From Sarcocystis neurona (taxonomy: Eukaryota; Apicomplexa; Conoidasida; Eucoccidiorida; Sarcocystidae), in contig KL647289.1 of NCBI GenBank assembly GCA_000727475.1, positions 7,864,629 through 7,928,628 on the forward strand: a stretch of DNA of 64,000 nucleotides. The letters are read 5' to 3'. The position numbers and the translations under genes were made by a program. Shown here piece by piece: positions 35,306 through 49,300 of this stretch; the stretch's first letter is position 1; each line of letters starts with the position of its first letter. The notes beneath the pieces were generated by a model. That model ran no database searches. It saw only the letters and a list, made by a program, of their open reading frames with translations, and was not told where the DNA came from.

Positions 35306-38300
35306 ATGTGGCAGCCACGGGGCCTGAACTACCCGCTGTACACGGTGCTTTCGCGGCACCACTCCGAAGCGAATGACTTCTCCCTGTCGTTTCTGCGGCT
35401 CCAGCGAGACGCTGCGAGGCACGCACCAGTCTTCGTTGACAGCGCATCGAGCACAGGAGGAGGTGCAGATGACGCCGCGGCAAAATCACCCGCACGTGCG
35501 CTGCTGCGCGGGGAAGCGCCAAGCAACGGAGAAGGAGTGCCTGAAACAGCACAGGTCACGAGAGGCGTATCAGTGCAGTGCCGGAATTCTGCCGCCAGTA
35601 CGCGCGAAGTTCTGGTCCTGCCGCATAAGGAAGAAGCTGAAGCACAGGCGACCTCCTCCCAAAGTGGATGCGCAGTCGGAGATGGCGCATTCAATGAAGC
35701 TGGGGCGCGGGTGCCTGCAGAAGATCCCCGTTCACCAGCTGCCTCACCAGGGGAGGAGCAGATGAGGCAGCCACACAAGCGAAATGAGCAGCGCGAAGAC
35801 GAACGAGGGGTGAAGGGGAGGGGGCAAGAGGAAGTGGAACACCAGCACAAGCAGCAAGGAGATCAGCGAAGGCAGACGAGACACCAGCCGCAGAAGCAAA
35901 CGCAGGAGGGACAGGGAAAGCCGGAGGAAGGACAAGAGAGACAACCGCAGGGACAGCAGGGGGAGGAGCACGGGAGGCAGCAAAACGGAGAGCAGCGGCA
36001 ACAACAGAATGAAGGGCGTCCTCCGGCTTTTTCTAGCGATGTGTCTGCCACGTCCTTATGCAGAAGCGCTTTCGGCGGGGAAGACCCAGCAAGTGCTCCA
36101 AGCAGGGGCTCTTCCGCAGGACGGGAAGGCAGACACCTAGCAACATCTGATGGTGCCCAAGGCAGGCCAAGAGAAAGTCGAGAAGCGTACAAGCAGACGA
36201 CGGCCGCATGTTCTTTCGTGTCTCCTCCTTTGTCTCCTCCTCCCGATCAGCCCGTCCGTGTATCTGCACGAAGCATCCGAGACATCACAAACGCCTCCCA
36301 GACTCCGAATGAACGCAGCCTTTGTGGCTCGCGAGAATACGGTGACGCATGCGTTGTCTCTCCTGCAGGAGCTGAGATTTCTGTTTTCGATGTTCCTGCT
36401 ACGTCCGCTGCTCCCGCAACTTTCGCCACTGGAAGTGGGACGAACAATGAAACCCTGTGTCGCGTCCCGTCGCCGCGACGGGCCGCGGTGCCGTCCTTCC
36501 GGGTGCTCATTCTTTTCGGCAGTACGTCAGGTGTCGCAGCTGCCGTTGCATTCTCCATTTTCCACACACTCGTTCATCGGCTGCTTTCATCGTCCAAGCT
36601 CATGCAAGGCGGCTACTCTCAGGAGAGAGTGACCACGCCCTCGACGGCAGCTGTTTCGCCGACTGCTGCTGCTCCTGGTCGGGGAGCTGCTGCTGCTGCA
36701 AGGTCACCCGACGCCCTTCCAGAGGAGACAGCTTCGGTTAATATAACCGTTGCACCGTTCTCTTCCCCAGTCGCTGCTCTCACGCGTGAGCACTCTGCTG
36801 TATCTGCGTCAGGAAATCCGCCTTTGGTGGTGAGTGAAAGCGGCGACAGCACAACCACTGCGACCGCCAGGGACCGACCAAGCAATTTTGTTTCTGTGGA
36901 GCCTGCGGCGCTTTCATCGAGTTGCACGGCACAGCAAAACTCTTCAGGTGAGCGGAGAGAGCTTCAGGAGAAGAACACTGCAGACGCAAACAACTATTTA
37001 CAGTGCACTGCAGCGAGTGGAAAGGAAACCGCCGTTTCCGAGGGGCCCGAAGATAAGCATTTGCGGGCAGAGCGAGGAGAACTTCAGCCGACACGGCAGC
37101 GAGAGCAGCACCAGCAACGCGAGCGCGATGGCAAGGCCCAATGCGCGCCGCACCAGACGCAAGAAGAGCAGGGGCACGTAAGAGAAGAACGGAACTCCCG
37201 ACGACAGCGGCAACGATTGCAGCACCGAAATGGACAGCAGCAGATGCAGCAACAGGACTACAGGCAGAGTGCGTGCGCCGCAGACGATACATCGCCAGTT
37301 TCGGGACGCTGCGCCATTTCTCAGGAGCGGAGGTTCACTTCAGAAAGGCGGGAAGCTGCTGCGCAGGCAGCCGAGGTTGCGTCCATGGGTTTGAAGGCTG
37401 CAGCAGCCATCGCGTCTGCTGCTCTCAAAGTTGGTGAACAGCGCGATGCTTTTCGTCGCGCAGTTGCGGCGGCGTCTGAAACGGAAGGTCAGTGTGAGGA
37501 AGAGCCGAAGACATGGTTTCTGGATGAAGTCCAGATAGGACGCGTAGGCGTGTTTATTCAGTCAATGCAGTACTTAACGTTCGACAGTTTTCTTGAGTTT
37601 GTCGAAGAAAGCCGTGCTGCGTCCGCAGCTGCTGCTGCTGCGGCGACTCGGGAAGCAGCGGAGACGTGCGCTGCTGGTCAAGTGAACTGCACTGCCGAAA
37701 CAGCGACTGTCGTCTCTACGTGTGTGTTGGCTGGAGCACCCGACGCTCCGGATCTGTTCAGAACTGCACTTGGTGAGGCGGCCGCTGATCCAAGAGCAAC
37801 GGGCTGTCTCTGTGGGGACAGGCCTGTGAAGAACGCCGATCAACGTGGTGTCCACGGCAGTGTTTCCGTAGGAGACACACCTGGCTGCTGCATCTTCTCT
37901 CCGCCGTCCCCGACCGCAGGGGGTGCTGCTGCTGCGGCTGGCGGGACGGGTGGAGTTGGTGTGTCGACCTGTATTCCTCACACGCTAGTCGTGTACTGCA
38001 TATCCACTGACACGGGCGGTGCGCCTCCGGAGTCGGCTGCGCCTTTTTTCTCAGAGGTGCTCGAAGCAGCTGACGATTTCCGTGTCAGTAGAGGCAGTCT
38101 GCGTGGCTGCTGTGTGGCGGGTGTTGGATGCGGCAGCACCGACTATCCACACTCCACCTTCTGCAGACCGGCAAGACAGCTGATGACGCCGCTGCAGCGC
38201 CTGGGCGCGCAGGTGCTGATGCAGCAGCCGCTGTTGCTGCTGACTGATACGAGTGCTGCGGCCACGACCGAAATGAAGTTGGCCAAATGGAGACAACACC

Positions 38301-41300
38301 TGATGCAACAGGTCGAGTGTCTACTGCAAACCAGTGCTGAAGAAGATGTTCAGCGGCTTCTGCAGGACGCCAAGGGAAGCGCTGTTTCTTCGCGGCAAAA
38401 GCAACAACGACAACAGGGCCGGAAACAGCAGCAGCAACGATTGTCTTCGTATCATCAGGTAGATCACGAGGCATGCGACGTCGTGACTGGAGGCGATAGT
38501 ACATGCGCTGTGAAAGGAAACAGACCGAAGCCAACGGCGAACTCTGGACTCAGCCAAGGAACCGGATCACCGGTTGTGATTGGAGTGTTCAAGAGGGACG
38601 GGTCAGTTTCGCAGGATACTGCGTCAGATTTTGTTTCGTTGACTGATTCGTCCTTTGCGTCTGACAGTGACGAGCAGTCTGCAACCGGTGATAGTTCTTT
38701 TTCTGATGGCGACGGGCACTCTGCGATGGGTGAAGCAAGCCTTTTGCCTGCTGGCAAGAGCCCACATTCGAGGTCCAGAAGAAGTAAATCCTCTTTTGCC
38801 GGTGTCGGAAGCGCGACGTGTGGGGCTTCAGGAGAAGATGTGGAAGACATGGCAGGCGGCGAGGAGTCGGATGAAGCTGACGCAGAACACAACACAGGCT
38901 CCACGATTTCGCTACCAGCAGAGCAACAGGCGGACCACGTAGAGTTGACGCATAGGCGAAGGGGAGCGCAGCCCGGTCCAGATATGGCAGATCGGGTGCG
39001 GCGGTCCCAAAAGCGAGATATACGAAAACGAACTTCCGGACCGGGCGACCATGCGTCTGCTGGTGAAGGCCGCAAACGGCATCACCAGCGGGGCGGTATT
39101 CGTCATGTGGAACGCACACCTGAAAAGATGGTGAAGCCTCGACATGCGGAGCAATTGTCAAAGGAGGGATACCGACTTATTGGGTCGCACTCCGCGGTCA
39201 AGCTGTGTCGGTGGACGAAGTCGCAGCTGCGAGGTAGAGGCGGATGCTACAAACATACCTTTTACGGCATTACATCGTCCCAATGTATGGAAATGACACC
39301 CTCTCTCGCCTGTGCCAACAAGTGCGTCTTTTGCTGGCGACACCACAAAAATCCAGTTGGAACGTCTTGGAGGTGGCAGATGGACGACGAAAAGTTTGTC
39401 GTTGAGGAGGCCATTTTGCAGCACTTTAAAGCGATAAAAGAATTAAAGGGTACGTGACCTCGCCACTGCGGCTTTACTGACGCGCGTCTTGTACTCTATA
39501 GCGCTGCAGGTAAGAGGTGCCAAAAACTCACTGCTGACATCTGCGGGCAGAGGCGGGCGCGACGACAGGCGGCAGCTCGGCACGCGTACACCTGTATTAT
39601 ACACGTGTGTTCCTGAACGAGCCTTTATGTGTACCGATACAGGTCACGTGTAAGTGGGGAAGCCGTATGTGTGCTTATCTTTTGCGCAGATGCACGCTCT
39701 ACACATTTAATGTTCAAGATGTAGATGTTGATACACTTGGAAAATGTCTCCTTCTCATGGGTCAACTCAACGGTTTGAGTTGACACCTTGGTGTTACAAT
39801 TCCTGATTGGCGCAGCTCGCGGCGTGTGTCTCTACGGGAATGGGTACTCATCTGACGTAGTCGCATAGTCCGTCACCAGTGAGTATTTCGAGAAACACTT
39901 CAGCTGCGGTTTTGTTTTTTTGAAATTTCAAAGACGGGGTACTGTTTTCTGCCAGCTTCTCCCTTTTACCTCCCTGCGTCTCCTGAAGACTTATCTGTTT
40001 TTCTAAAATTCATCAGGCATGGCGGAGGTGAAGCAAGACCGTCTCGACGCGGCTCGGACGAACATCCGACACTGCGCCCTGTCGCTGGTTGGAGAGCCCA
40101 TAATGTATCCTCGCATTGCTGCTTTGGTGAAGCTGCTGCACGAAAAGCGCATTTCAACTTTTATGGTACGCGACCGAGGTCTTTCTGGAAACGTCTCTTA
40201 CATTTTGAAAACAATGAGGTACAGTCTGCAGCCTGGTCGTGGGGTGAGCGGGTTCTCCGTCGTTTTTTCCACTTCGCTCGAGGAAACGCAGCGACAGCTC
40301 TTTTCCGTGTTGACCGCCACGTGAGCGGTCCTTCTCGTCTGCAGTAGGGACAGTGAAATCTGGAATGTTTGCAGTTGTGATGTCACCAATAGAACAGTAA
40401 TGTCAGTGTATGTTTCTGCGAAGAAAGCACCAATGTTTGAAACATTAGCAGCAGTAATGGCATTAGCAGTGGTGGCAGCAGTGGTTGTAGTATGGTTGTA
40501 GTATTGGGAATGGTATTCGTACTGAGTGAACAGGACGGTTTGTATTGCACGTGCTGCGGTATACTGGGTTGCTCACGTCGAAAATCGTGTTTCGTGGTTT
40601 TTTGCGGTGTTTTGTCGTGTGCTGTTTGTCGAGTGAACCCCGTGTCTTTGCTGCCCGTATCTACGTGCTTTGCGCGCTTTTCAAACTTATATCTTCTCAT
40701 TTTGGGGGGCGCCTACATCTCAGGTCGTCGCGCCACTTCCGTGTGTGTCAGGCGCGTGTCGACCTTCTGATCCGCTGGTGCACGCTTGTTGCCGTTACGC
40801 GGATGACTTGTGTCAAAATGCGACTTCTTCAGGTGACGAACGCGCAGTTTCCAGAGGCCCTTGCGAGCCTTCCTCCGGTAACTCAGCTGTACTTGTCCGT
40901 TGACGCGGCGAGTCCTGGAGACTTGAAAACCATCGGTAGGGCGTTGTTTTAGCTGCTGCGCTGTCCTTTTTCCCGTGGGTGCATTCCCTGCCGCCTTCAA
41001 AGAACTACACGGGATGTATGCGTTGTGGTTGTGGTGGTTAACATGTATTAGTTGACCAACGTGCCGTTTTCTCCCGTCAGTTGTTTTTCTTTGCTGATAC
41101 AGAAAAATTTACACCGCTTCCACTTCACTAGGGTCCAAAATAGGATGGCGGGGCGTGGGACATACACGTGCCGAGCACTGTAAAGCTGTGCCTGCGTAAT
41201 CTATTTTTCTACGGTCTCTTCGCTTCCATTCCTACCGGCTCCTTCGGAGTTTTTTTCCCTGTTAAGGCGTTGGCTATTACAAGACAGATATTCGGCACAT

Positions 41301-44300
41301 AAGGTACCATTCGCGTCAGTGCATGCGGGCGGCAGACCGCCCATTCCACTATATCGACTCGCGCTGCGTATGTCTGATTTCCACCATTCGTGAACGCCCT
41401 CCACTGTATCGCGCGTGTGTGCGGGGCATACAGGCCTTAGAGCGTATGTCAGGGCCTTCCAGGCCGTACGTAACACACGTAGCAAGCGAAGGTGTGCGGA
41501 AATAGATGGGCTATGCGAAGGATGCGTGTGATCTTGGTGAAGTACCATAGCGATCCCGTGTTTGCATGGGGAAATCTTTTTCTACATGGGCGTACGCTAT
41601 ACTCACACAGTATCTCAAGTTGTTTATGCTGGTGAGGACACAGGCAGGGGTGTATATCTATTTGCTATTCAAGGTCAGTCTTTTTAAAACTAAATGCATG
41701 TTTCGCGGGTGATTCCACAGGGCGTCTACACCCTGATTTTCATTCATGCTTGCTTGATATTGAGAGGCTGCTTCTGGCGTGCTGGTCGACTCCCAACGAT
41801 GCCAGCGTTGACCTGTGGGAGTGCTCGTACTAGTGATGAACGAATCGTGCGGCGCGAGGTTGCACGAGGTACAAACGACGTTTTCTTGGTTATCGTCGCC
41901 GGGAACGCTTTTGCACGGGTGGGAGCCAAGAGCACTCGTAGGCGTGGGTCGTGTTGTGAAGCGTACTCTCTCTCACATAAAGGTCTGTCAATTATTCTAC
42001 GTGGGTGGGAGATATTATTCGTTGTGGATACAGACCAGCCACTGTTCAAGGATTATTGGGAGAGGTTCACGAAGTGCATGGACATTTTAAGATCCAAACG
42101 GCAGCGCACAGTGTACAGACTCACGCTAGTAGCTGGCTACAATATGCCGGATTTGGCTACGCTGGAAGAAGCGCAGAGCAATCTCGAAAGCGAGGCACAT
42201 CACGGGGGTAGGCGACACGCTGATACCCTACTGCGCCCTAGGTCGTCTGATGAGACCAAAGTATGTCCTCCTCTCCCGACCAAACGCGCAACTCTCGAGA
42301 AGGCCGGAAGGGGTTCAGATGACCCTACGTTGGATTCGAGCTGTGCATGCGGCAACGCAGCTGCCGGCCTTGATTCGTCGCCTGCCTCTGCTGCAGATGC
42401 AATTAGTTCCCCATCCACAACACCATCGAAACCACTGTTTAGTTTGAATCAGGAAGCTGAGACAGAAGGTCGCTGGAAGGGTCGCTCGGTCACTGTTGAG
42501 CGCGGTGGACGCCGTGATCTCACAGGTCGATCAGCCGCAGCCTACGCCGCATTGGTATTAAAGGGCCGTCCTGATTTTATTGAAGTGAAGGCAGCGACCT
42601 ACGCGGGTACCTCGAAGCATTCAAAGATTACAATGAAGAATATTCCATGGCATGAACAGGTTCGTAGGAGAATATGCCAAACCACTATGTGCAAAAAGGC
42701 TTTCCGGTGTACGCGATCAGGTTCAAGATATACTGGCGCGCACCCACTGCTGTTTTGACGTGTACTCGCAGCGCACGTGCACATTTTTCGTGTTGTTCAT
42801 CACGTTTGGTCGCAGGACTCGCGTGGGCGACACATTTATTGCATGGCTGGATACCATTTGAGTCGAACGGAGCTATACTATTGTACCCCATTTGTATATA
42901 TCGGAATATTTGAAGACGCGCTGCTCATCAGTTAATCAGAAACGTCCTACTGCTGCGCACGTTCTGATGTTAGAGCGCGGTTTTGGGTGTAAATAGCTCA
43001 GCGTTGTGTGCAGGTGCGTCGGATCAAACGGCTGTGTTACGTCATGTACCGCTCGTATGCACCTGTGCATGCAGCTGCACTCGTGTTGTGCATGAAACGC
43101 GCTGACGTGTCTACAGTGCTAAAATAATACACCTGTTTTTGTCTGCACTTATCAATGCTTCAGCGTGTCGCAGCTTATGTGTGCGTGGGTATCTGCGCAT
43201 GTCTCTTTCCTTGGACATGTATATACATACGTCTGTTGATTTGTGTACATATATGTGCATAGAAAGATAGATAGGTAGACGCATGTGTTTGCGACGCGTG
43301 CGAGCTACACGAAACAATGCAGCCGCATCTGCGTCGCGAGTGGGGTTTATTCGAGCGTGGTGATCCAGCCTAGTAGAGTAAACTCCTGCATAGGGTGCAG
43401 GTGCAGACTAGCTTTTTGAAGCTGCCTTCAGATTGTGAACTGAAAGGCGGTTTTTCAGGCATCCTCTATAACAGAACACTCAAGGAACATAAGTGTATCC
43501 GGCAAGCCGGTGTTTTCCATAAACAAGATGCGTGTTCTATAGATGCGCAGGAGAAATGCGGCGCCTCTGTCCACAAGGTAGAAATGGTGTACCAACGTAT
43601 TTGAAATGTATGTGGAAGAGTCGATTTCACCGAAATACTCGTGTAATTTTAGAGGATGGCAACCAACTTGCGTTAGTGGCCAAGATTTCTTAGCGTGCGT
43701 AAGTGACTCTCCCTCTGTTGTCAATGGCTGCCTCAGGTAGTTGCCTTCTGCAAGGACCTCTGCGCTGCGTTGCCGAAGGGCGAGTACGAGCTTGCGTGCG
43801 CGCATCGACATTCGTGCTGTGTTCTTATCGCGAAAACAGAGTAAGAGGTGCTTCATATTTAAACCACGGACAAGCGAGGCGAACGCGCGGGCGCACTGCT
43901 GGGTGTTTCTCACATACGCCATCATACCCACGTTGTATGCCCAGCGTATTCCGTATATACAAGTGACCTTAGGTGTGAGTACGATGGTCAACGAGCGCAG
44001 TGTAGGGTTTGCTGTTTCCGGGGCTGATCATGGAAGATTAATTGCCAGGGTATCGACAACGTCGACCCGCGTGTGTGGTTAGCGTTCTTTCTTCGCAGTG
44101 ACCTGTCTCCACTATGCTTGTACCGATGTGAATGGGGTTGCTGATTCTTCAGGTACAAGAAGAATGATCAATGGCACACGTGGATAGACTACGAAAAATT
44201 TCATGATTTAGTAAGTTCAGACTGACGCAGCTTTACCTGCACTCAAGAAAGTAGTTGCCACTCCCGCTACCCACACCTAGTAAGGAGGGCGTCTGCTGCA

Positions 44301-45088
44301 TGGTGTATTCATGTGTGGGTATATTTGTACGCATCTAACAAGCGACGCGAGCCGAGCGTTTTCCAGTAACCGACGCCGCCAACATTAGTTTTACATATCT
44401 ATATACAGCTTTCGCAAATCGTGTGTGTGGGCTTGTGGAATTTTTCTTGTATCTTCGTCGGAATTGTGGGGAAAGTGTGTCTTACCGTGGGATTCGCGTG
44501 CAGAGCCTTTCAGCCCTCCCAGTAGCGGCTCTGAGCATGTATGGGAATGCCTGGGTACCCACACTTCGGCGCAGGCGCAGCAATTGAGTGGCCTGCACTG
44601 CGTACACTTGTGACAACTTTTCAGTTGTGTGTATCGGCGCACCTGCGTGGATCCGTTTCATGTGAGGAGGCAAAACCCGAGCTGCGCAGTTGCCATATCG
44701 CGTAGGCGTTTGGGCGGGTTTTTCGAACACAGGCTGCAACTGGGAGGACGGACTTCGCGGGGACAGATTACTGCGCGCCCACGCCCGACTGGGCAACGAT
44801 CGGCCATATCGCAGCCGGGTTCAGCCCGCATGAAGCAAGGTAAGCGAAATCACCGTGAGAGGAAATGTAGTGTCTTGTTACCCCCTCTCTGGTGGCTCTT
44901 GCTCGTGCGCTTGGTTGCAACGTCTGTCTGCGTATTCTAAAAGCACAGGGCACCGATGTTGGGGTGGACTGCATGCAGCTAAACATTCCCGGACATGTGC
45001 TTGCGATTGGTTCTGCAGGGTCTACACTAAGGGCAAGCAGAAACGGCTGCAGGCTTCCACGGCGATGGCTGGGGTTTGTGAGGCATAG
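35306..45088 (+). CDS. TYW1: TYW1-type tRNA 4-demethylwyosine synthase, 8 exons, expanded
   Basis: Radical-SAM flavoprotein that builds the tricyclic base from N1-methylguanosine-37 of tRNA-Phe, the second step of wybutosine synthesis. Exons: 35306-39449, 40017-40165, 40833-40935, 42034-42659, 43737-43840, 44153-44210, 44733-44839, 45019-45088. All junctions are GT-AG and in phase, giving 5361 bases (1786 aa). Landmarks: flavodoxin FMN loop LILFGSTSG at about residue 400, its TDTGGAPPES loop at about 903, GSHSAVKLCRWTKS at about 1290, the 4Fe-4S motif CANKCVFC at about 1336, HCALSLVGEPIMYP, VTNAQFP, QRTVYRLTLV, GRPDFIEVK, WHTWIDYEKF and a C-terminal DYCAPTPDWA. Human TYW1 has about 730 residues; here low-complexity Gln/Glu/Ala/Ser insertions split the flavodoxin domain and separate it from the radical-SAM domain. 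An extra ~115-residue insert sits before GRPDFIEVK. The first Met and any upstream exon are uncertain. Confidence 0.93.
39761..39784. other. Perfect hairpin-forming inverted repeat in TYW1 intron 1
   Basis: GTCAACTCAA and its exact reverse complement TTGAGTTGAC are separated by CGGT, making a 10-bp stem with a 4-base loop. No T-run follows on either strand, and it lies inside a 567-base intron, so it is not a terminator. Function unknown; chance occurrence is possible. Confidence 0.7.
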
Positions 45089-46370
45089 TTCAGTGGCGTA
45101 TCGAGAGAGTTTCTCAAAGTGAAGGACGCTGCTCTGGTGGAAAGGTACTAGTGGAGGTGGCCTCCAGTTCCACGAAACATGGCACATCTCATTATCACGC
45201 GTATGTGTAGGGACGCAGCAAACGTAATCTAAACGTGGCAGCGAGGTGTGGCGGGCAGCGCACCAGCTGAGCCGATCAAGTCCCGGTTGGTAGTCGTATT
45301 TGTCGCGCGCGCGCTCGAGCCCTTTTTCTTGGCGGTGGCTTCACGCGTTGGTTTGGCACGTCATGCCTCGTACGTGGCTGCACCGTAGTGGTGTTTTCAC
45401 ATGGGGTGCGTGCTACTGTTGTTGTGTCTTGTGCAGACCTTTGCGTGATTCATCGTTGTTTCAGCTTTGCTCGGATATCGTCAGGGTACACTGCGGTAGG
45501 CGGCGCGGCCGCACGTCCTTAAAAGTGGGGTACCTGTGGAAGTAAGAGGATGTCTGTAAGACAGAAAAGTAAGCATCCTTGTACAGTGTTATAACGGGCG
45601 CACAGTAACACAGCTCCTTGCGGAAGCGCGTTGTTGAAGTATGGGAAGGAAGAGGACATCCGACATTTCTCGTGATAACACGCGTTTGGACGCGTGTTCT
45701 ATATCTGTCTGAGTTTGCGCGCATGCATAGCTATACACTTGTGCCGAGTGTCTCGGCTCAAGGTGTTCTTACTGGCTTCTTACGGTTGCGCGCGCCAAGT
45801 GTCTCACAATACACACAATGATCCGTACGCCGCGTTTGTCTTTCTTATACGCGTGCACGCCGGTTTATGTTCGTGAAAACAAGATGCACGTAGACCGGCT
45901 ACGCTAACGTGGATTCAGCCTGTAGAGACACAACCGTCCAAATACCACGGCAAAGACCTTGTTGTTACACTCCTTTCTCATCATGCGCTGCGATAAGGCG
46001 GCCGCACCCACAGTATTAAAGCTGGTGATACACTGTTGCACGACATTGTTGCAAGTCGGACTGCACAGTTTTTTGTGGCTGAACGTGTGGACAAACAATC
46101 TGTAAATTCGTGGGAGACGGACACCACCTACCGGTAGTGAGAGAGGCCGCACGAGTAAATTGTTTGGGTACTCTTGTCGAGTGACTGCAATCTCGCCGCC
46201 TGCAGCTACGAAAACGTTACCGGATACAGCTCTCGCATTGGCTTATCAATCAGCGGAACTCGTGTTTAGGAATATACATGCAGTGGCGCATATTTCGTGA
46301 GAATGGAAAGAATACGGTGCCCCTTTCTGTCTGAACAGGTTCGTAAATTGTGGACGTTTGAGCAGCTGTG
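45089..46370. other. Intergenic region between convergent TYW1 and PP2C genes
   Basis: This carries the 3' ends of both genes. The small open frames present (45300-45545, 45904-46152 reverse) show no recognisable domain. I see no repeat or RNA gene. Confidence 0.55.
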
Positions 46371-49300
46371 TCAGCTGAGGTAGATTATCAGAGCAGTTAT
46401 GTCATCAACTACGGTGTGTTCTTCTTCGATCCATCGCCGCCAAGACTCTCGTGCAAGGACTTCACATGCGTCTTGTACCTGCACGGATCGATCAAAGCAA
46501 GGATTCCACAGAGGATCAGTTTTCAAAAGATTTTGCAGCCAGTGGAAGTCAGGACTATTTCTTGTCGGTCACGTCTATCTTCACGTTTTTGTGAGTCCAT
46601 TGTGTTCAGGGACTGCAGCAGGGGCGGAGGCACTTGATCAGCGCACTGGTAAAGCAATGTTCATTGCATGGCGTACGTCACAAACGTGTTGCAGAGCACT
46701 TCTGGCAGCAGCTATTCGAAAGGACATTCAGAGCCCTAGGAGTAGCTGCAGTTGTCACATTCAGCTCATTCTGTGAACGTTACGGACGTCTGGAAGGTGT
46801 TCGCGCCAACTGTCGGCTACACTCGTCACTTTTGAGTACTAACAAAGTAATGGTAAGTATTTTAACTATCCCAAACTTACGCCACCGCGGCCAAAAGGCT
46901 CGACTATCTCAACTGCTTCTTGGGAGCTTATGAATTCCCAGACGCCGTCAGAGCAAATCAAAAGAAACTCGTCACGTCCTTCGACAAGCTGAAATTCTGC
47001 ACGCGAACGCATCGTAGACCGCGACGTAGGCATTGCATGTAGCTACGGAGAATTTGTTGATTGAAACCGCCCAGCAGCAAAAATGTATGCCACAGTAGGT
47101 TACGCAGTGTCCTACTTCATGGAGATTATGCTGAACAAAACTTCCACCAGCCAATTACAAACACCCCGTCTGTTATACCTTTGACGTCAGGATCAGGAAT
47201 GACACCGGCCTGCGTTGCCAAGGTGTCTCCGATGGCACGACTCATCGCCAAGCCCGGAAATAGACGATTTTTTAAAAATACCCTGTGAGGCACGTCGCCC
47301 TCCAAGCGCCGTATCTGGCCTCCTGCGTGCAGAACTCACCAACGGCACGCCTGCGGATGCTGCACTTACGAATTTTTTGCATTCTGAGTAGCATTATAGC
47401 AGTGAATGTGCTCTAGTTACGAAGGTACAGTTTACTGAATCGAAGGAAACGGCAAAGACCCGAAAAGCCATAGCGTGTACTCTTCCCTCCGTGGCTGTCT
47501 ACAGCGAGGCGGCTTTTCAACGTAGCCGACGACTTGTGGTTAAGCGTCAGCGACTGATGCGCCTGAAGGAAACAGTCACTAGCAGTGACTCTATAGTAGC
47601 TAATTTACTCCCACATGACCTGTGAATAGTGCTTACCAGTTCTGATGATGCGCTGTCTTTCTACATCGTTTGTGGGCTTGTGATCAGCTGTAAGATCCAG
47701 CGCCACCAGACGTGAACACTTTTTCCCTTTGCTTGTATCCCCTGACAAGGCAGGCACCGTAGCAGAACACTGGAATTGTATGCGTTGGATGCGCCCGAAC
47801 TGTATTTTCCTGTGGGTTCTGTATGCGTGTGCGGTCCCGAGCGCGAAGGCCTTAAAGCGGGTCCCTAGTTGTAGGTTCTTTTTCGACATCTGTGCCTCGA
47901 GGTGGCTTTCACTGGTTGCACACACCTTACCACTCAGACCTCGTAAAAGTGAATTTACTATCTCTGAGTATCTCTCTTGTGGTACATGCCAGTGTGTTCG
48001 ACTGCGAGAAATATGCAAGACCACGAACCCTCGCGTTCTGGCCTTCGACTGTGTTCTTATCTGCGGGGGTGCCGCGCAAGCATAGTTGCAGTAGAGCAGA
48101 CAGGTGTGTATCGTTATAAAATAACAATAAACAGGTGACTGAACACTTTCTCCCATCAGTTGGATACGTGGGGTAGCCACCCTTTCGCAGATGTTGCAAC
48201 GAAGAAGCGTTTCGACAGCACTGGTAGAAAGACTCCGCTGTTTGTACAGACTAATAATACAAATATTACCGGCGACAGGTGTATCCCATTGTGCTAGAAC
48301 AGCTCTACTGTCTCCAACGTGAGCAATGTAAAGCTTCTTCTCAGGGTGAATATGTAGAACGACGGTCGCCGTAGTTCCGCTCATGCTGCAGTCCATACAG
48401 CCTGGACTGTCCAGTTCAGTCTGTTGTTCGAGCTCCTTATGCACCTGCAGTCAGATACCCGCGAACAAAGGGTAAGTGTTTGTACTGCCTGCAGGCGAGG
48501 AAGCGTGATGGGGGCATTCCAAGCGTAGCAAATGCATTGATGCATGAGGAGGTGGCAACAACCATAGACATCCAGCTAACAACAAGTAATGTGATTCTGC
48601 ATGCGTTTGGCCGTAAATCTGACCTGTCTGAAAGACTTTTGTAGGGCTCGCAGGGGGGTTTGAAGAAAAGGGATGTCTCCGTACAGGAGCCTGGCGGGCA
48701 GTTCTCGCTGCACGTAGTTGCTGACATCATGCCCTGCTGGTCCGTGACCATCGAAAACCCCATAGAGAGACCATTTGTCTACTCTAAAAAGCAGCACCCG
48801 CGCTCGCATAAAGGATACCGGCAGTTAAACAGAGACAATAGATGCAGCAGGCTGGCTCTGCTAAATCACTTGTTTACTTGTAGGAGAGAAGTTGAAATTA
48901 ACAGAGACCTTCCTGCGGATGTGTGGGCTGACTATTGTCTTTCAGGCTTCCAAATGTGGCAGGAGGACGTGACAGGGATAGTTGTGTGCACAATTAGACC
49001 CAGTGAGCACACTTCGGTGTCCATCAGTGAAGCTCACTTGATGACGAAGAAGTCGTCTTGGTTAGGCGACTCGGGCTTGAAACCTTTTTTGCAACATATG
49101 CCTATGCCAAAATGTGCCAGCGATTCTTGTGCAGCCTCGCCGTGCTTTTCGACTCTTTTGTCCTGCAGTGAAGAAGGACCGTACAGCACTCTTTGATTTG
49201 TGTTGTAAAACGCCTTTCTCGAAATGTACAGCCGTTTTGAGTTGCCAATTTCCGTGTGTCCACTCGCACAACTACACGAATATAACTACGCTAGTAGCAC

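Noticed and set aside
35067..36004. Reverse-strand ORFs opposite TYW1 exon 1
   Set aside because: They read complements of CAG-rich coding sequence as Leu/Ser/Cys runs, while the forward strand has a domain-level match.
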